From: Gammaproteobacteria bacterium
GTDB taxonomy: Bacteria > Pseudomonadota > Gammaproteobacteria > S144-34
Direction: 5' to 3'
Length of the DNA: 13,733 nucleotides
Assembly (NCBI GenBank): GCA_015494165.1
Contig: WGBS01000284.1
Location: forward strand, 1 to 13,733
Both the position numbers and the translations under genes were made by a program. Of the stretch, positions 12,420 to 13,733 are shown piece after piece. Under the pieces are notes generated by a model. It made no database searches, was not told the DNA's origin, and worked only from the letters and a program-made list of their open reading frames with translations. Positions within the stretch are counted from its first letter, which is position 1; the number at the start of each line of letters is the position of its first letter.

Positions 12420-12601
12420 CGCAGCCCCCGCTCCCGCTCCATCGCGGCGACCCGTTCCGGCCGCCTCTTCGCGGCCAGGCGCTGCAGGCGGCGGAAGGCC
12501 CGCCGCCGCGCGCCGGGTGTCCGCGCCACCTGGAGCTGCAGGCACGCGATGTCGAGGGCCTCCTCGAGCGCCTGGTCGTAGGCCCGCGCCCGACCGCTCA
12601 C
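12416..12601 (-). CDS. Small helical basic protein of unknown function
   Basis: A 61-aa frame starting at GTG 12601-12599, overlapping the stop of the regulator-like gene (GTGA), with GGGAGGG about seven bases upstream. The sequence is a helical hairpin in appearance: RAYDQALEEALDIACLQLQVARTPGARRRAFRRLQRLAAKRRPERVAAMERERGLR, acidic-amphipathic in the first helix and strongly basic in the second. It could bind nucleic acid, but no family is recognised. Its end overlaps the next gene, again as GTGA. The start is only seen if GTG is allowed. Confidence 0.6.
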   Translation of the reverse strand: MSGRARAYDQALEEALDIACLQLQVARTPGARRRAFRRLQRLAAKRRPERVAAMERERGLR

Positions 12602-13236
12602 CGCGGGCCCTCCCGCCGCTCGCGCGCCAGCGGCACCACTTCGGCCGCGGCCGCCCGCTCCGCCGGCTCCGCTCCGAGCGCCTGGCGCGCGATGCGCTCG
12701 CGCATCTCCGCCAGCACCGCGATGGCCTGCTCGATCTCCAGCAGCGCGGTGCGGGCGAGCGGCGCGTCGCGGCCGTCGATCTTGCCGTCCTCGAGCAGCC
12801 GCGAGACCGCCACGATCGCCTCGCCGGTCTCCTTGCCGATGCGGCCCAGGTTGTCGAGGTCCGCCCCGAAGCCGCCCTCCGGGATCCTCACCGCGAGCAG
12901 CCCCTGGCGGGTCGCCAGCGCCTGCTGCAGCGCCCAGCGGCGCTCCTCCGGGAAGGCGGCGATGAAGGCCTCCAGTGCCTCCACCGGGAACCGCGCGTAG
13001 ACGTCCTCGCGGAACCAGCGGCTGATGCGCTCGCTGTCGCGCCGCATCCGCATCACCGGATCGTCGTGCTGAGACCACTCGATGGTGCGCGCATGCGGCG
13101 GCACCAGGCGCTCGTACTGTGCGCGGACCTCCGCCGCGAAGGCCGCCTCGCTGGTCGACGTCTCGTGGATGAGCGCCCGCCAGTGGCGCTCGAGGACCTG
13201 TGTCAGGGTCAGGCTGTGGCTGTCACCGCTCGTCAT
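12598..13236 (-). CDS. Phage regulatory protein candidate, CII/CP76-like
   Basis: A 212-aa mostly helical protein. Residues about 55-105 (MRRDSERISRWFREDVYARFPVEALEAFIAAFPEERRWALQQALATRQGLLAV) follow a pattern that recurs in phage early proteins: R-x-D-x-x-x-I-x-R-W, then FPVE-L-x-A-x-x-AFP, then L-x-x-R-x-GLLAV. Residues about 115-165 (DNLGRIGKETGEAIVAVSRLLEDGKIDGRDAPLARTALLEIEQAIAVLAEMRERI) match the C-terminal oligomerisation-type helices of the CP76/CII-like family (G-E-x-x-x-A-x-x-x-LxDGxID). A clear HTH is not seen, so DNA binding is inferred from family only. ATG at 13236-13234 has GGAGG nine bases upstream; a TTG two codons earlier is too close to that site. It overlaps the upstream gene by 14 bp. 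Confidence 0.6.
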   Translation of the reverse strand: MTSGDSHSLTLTQVLERHWRALIHETSTSEAAFAAEVRAQYERLVPPHARTIEWSQHDDPVMRMRRDSERISRWFREDVYARFPVEALEAFIAAFPEERRWALQQALATRQGLLAVRIPEGGFGADLDNLGRIGKETGEAIVAVSRLLEDGKIDGRDAPLARTALLEIEQAIAVLAEMRERIARQALGAEPAERAAAAEVVPLARERREGPR

Positions 13237-13480
13237 GGCCAACGGCCTCCTGCGCGCGCTCGGCGATGTCCATCGATTCCCAACTCGGCACCCGCAGGTA
13301 CCGCTTGCGGGTCATCTCGACCATTAGGCGCGCCGCCACGGCCGCGAACAGGGCGTGGCGCATCGGCTCCGACTCCTGCTGGTATTTCTCCAGCAGCAGC
13401 GCCGCCTTCCGATCAACCGGTGCTGCACAGGCTAAAATCTGCTCGACATGATTTATCGCTGCACGGAGGAACTCAGTCAT
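13223..13480 (-). CDS. Small protein of unknown function, first gene of the leftward operon
   Basis: An 85-aa frame starting MTEFLRAAINHVEQILACAAPVDRKAALLLEKYQQESEPMRHALF, then AAVAARLMVEMTRKRYLRVPSWESMDIAERAQEAVGHDER. It appears all-helical with a hydrophobic segment (residues about 42-54) too short and polar-flanked for a secure membrane span. I know no family. The ATG at 13480-13478 is chosen over an upstream ATG because GGGAGGTGA (complement near 13486-13494) stands about six bases before it. The start codon overlaps the start codon of the gene on the opposite strand, so this is the left half of a divergent pair. Confidence 0.65.
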   Translation of the reverse strand: MTEFLRAAINHVEQILACAAPVDRKAALLLEKYQQESEPMRHALFAAVAARLMVEMTRKRYLRVPSWESMDIAERAQEAVGHDER

Positions 13481-13493
13481 GGCCGTCACCTCC
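13464..13493. promoter_or_regulatory. Overlapping divergent start codons with two strong ribosome sites
   Basis: The tetramer CATG at 13478-13481 supplies ATG on the minus strand (13480-13478) and ATG on the plus strand (13479-13481). The plus start has CGGAGGA at 13464-13470, eight bases away; the minus start has GGAGGTGA (complement 13486-13493), five bases away. Each ribosome site therefore lies inside the first codons of the opposite gene. A weak plus-strand -10 candidate TAAAAT is at 13433-13438, without a good -35. Confidence 0.7.
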
Positions 13494-13733
13494 CGAACAT
13501 GCGGGCATTGCGGCACGGAACATGTAGCGCTTGAGCTGGTCGCCTGTTACAGGATTCCCGAACGGCGTGAATTCGCTTTGTTCTTGAAATGCGCGCGATG
13601 TGGGAAACCGTCGTATGCGATCGCGATCAACCCGCTGGAGCCGGATGCAACCCCCGCGGATTGCGGCACTGGCCTCGAGCTCTGCGGATGGTTGATCGAT
13701 TCCTTTGGCCCCAAGAAGCCTCCACCCGACATC
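13479..13733 (+). CDS. Zinc-ribbon protein, DUF4145-like (3' end cut off)
   Basis: The only plus-strand gene; 85 codons are visible and the frame is still open at the right edge. The N-terminus MAVTSRTCGHCGTEHVALELV has C8 and C11, and FALFLKCARCGKPSYAIAINP has C38 and C41, together a four-cysteine zinc site. The later DSFGPKKPPPDI resembles the P-x-x-P-x-x-I segment that precedes the helical part in DUF4145 proteins. DUF4145 occurs alone and attached to restriction enzymes and is common in phages and defence regions; no single function is known. CGGAGGA is eight bases before the ATG. Base composition is less GC-rich than the operon to its left, which suggests a different origin. The family call rests on the partial sequence. 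Confidence 0.65.
   Translation, partial: MAVTSRTCGHCGTEHVALELVACYRIPERREFALFLKCARCGKPSYAIAINPLEPDATPADCGTGLELCGWLIDSFGPKKPPPDI

Noticed and set aside
13547..13732. Minus-strand 61-codon frame at the right edge (MSGGGFLGPKES)
   Set aside because: It is antisense to the zinc-ribbon gene, which has a strong ribosome site and two CxxC motifs on the plus strand, and it lacks a ribosome site itself.

Overview
The window is part of the genome of a lambda-like siphophage, most likely a prophage or phage-plasmid in a very GC-rich (roughly 70% by eye) proteobacterium. Almost everything is read leftwards on the minus strand as one tightly packed, translationally coupled gene series; only a partial gene at the right edge is on the plus strand. 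No integrase, repressor or rRNA/tRNA gene is visible, so host taxonomy and element boundaries cannot be fixed from this window.

Reading from right to left in the direction of transcription: (1) 13.5-11.2 kb is an early/accessory block with an unknown 85-aa protein, a CII/CP76-like regulator candidate, two tiny unknown proteins, a DUF551 protein and a deoxynucleoside monophosphate kinase with an N-terminal extension. (2) 11.2-9.0 kb is a 734-aa replication protein joining a Toprim primase-like domain to a VapE-type superfamily 3-like ATPase. (3) 8.97-8.49 kb is non-coding and holds the most striking structure of the window: twelve copies of the 9-mer GTTCCTACC, six in each orientation, arranged as two 93-bp inverted arms around an 84-bp core, with a perfect DnaA box (TTATCCACA) at one end. 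I interpret this as the replication origin served by the adjacent primase/helicase. (4) 8.5-5.4 kb is packaging: Nu1-like small terminase, GpA-type large terminase, and a gpW-like connector with an extra N-terminal domain. (5) 5.4-5.0 kb is an inserted two-HTH DNA-binding protein followed by a perfect 21-bp tandem repeat. (6) 5.0-0 kb is the lambda-family portal, a prohead protease/HK97 major capsid fusion with a good internal start for the capsid half, a small unknown protein, an FII-like head-tail joining protein, a gpZ-like minor tail protein and the first 134 codons of a tail-terminator (gpU-like) protein.

The structural gene order A-W-B-C/E-FII-Z-U is that of phage lambda, but the protease and capsid are of the HK97 type, so the head module is a mosaic. 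Three palindrome-type sites with the core CGCGAAACCGA (two near the origin, one at the end of the HTH gene) resemble chromosomal parS and are candidates for ParB-like binding. The genes fit a scheme in which the early block supplies dNTPs (dNMP kinase) and the primase/helicase starts replication at the iteron origin, followed directly by packaging and head/tail assembly genes.
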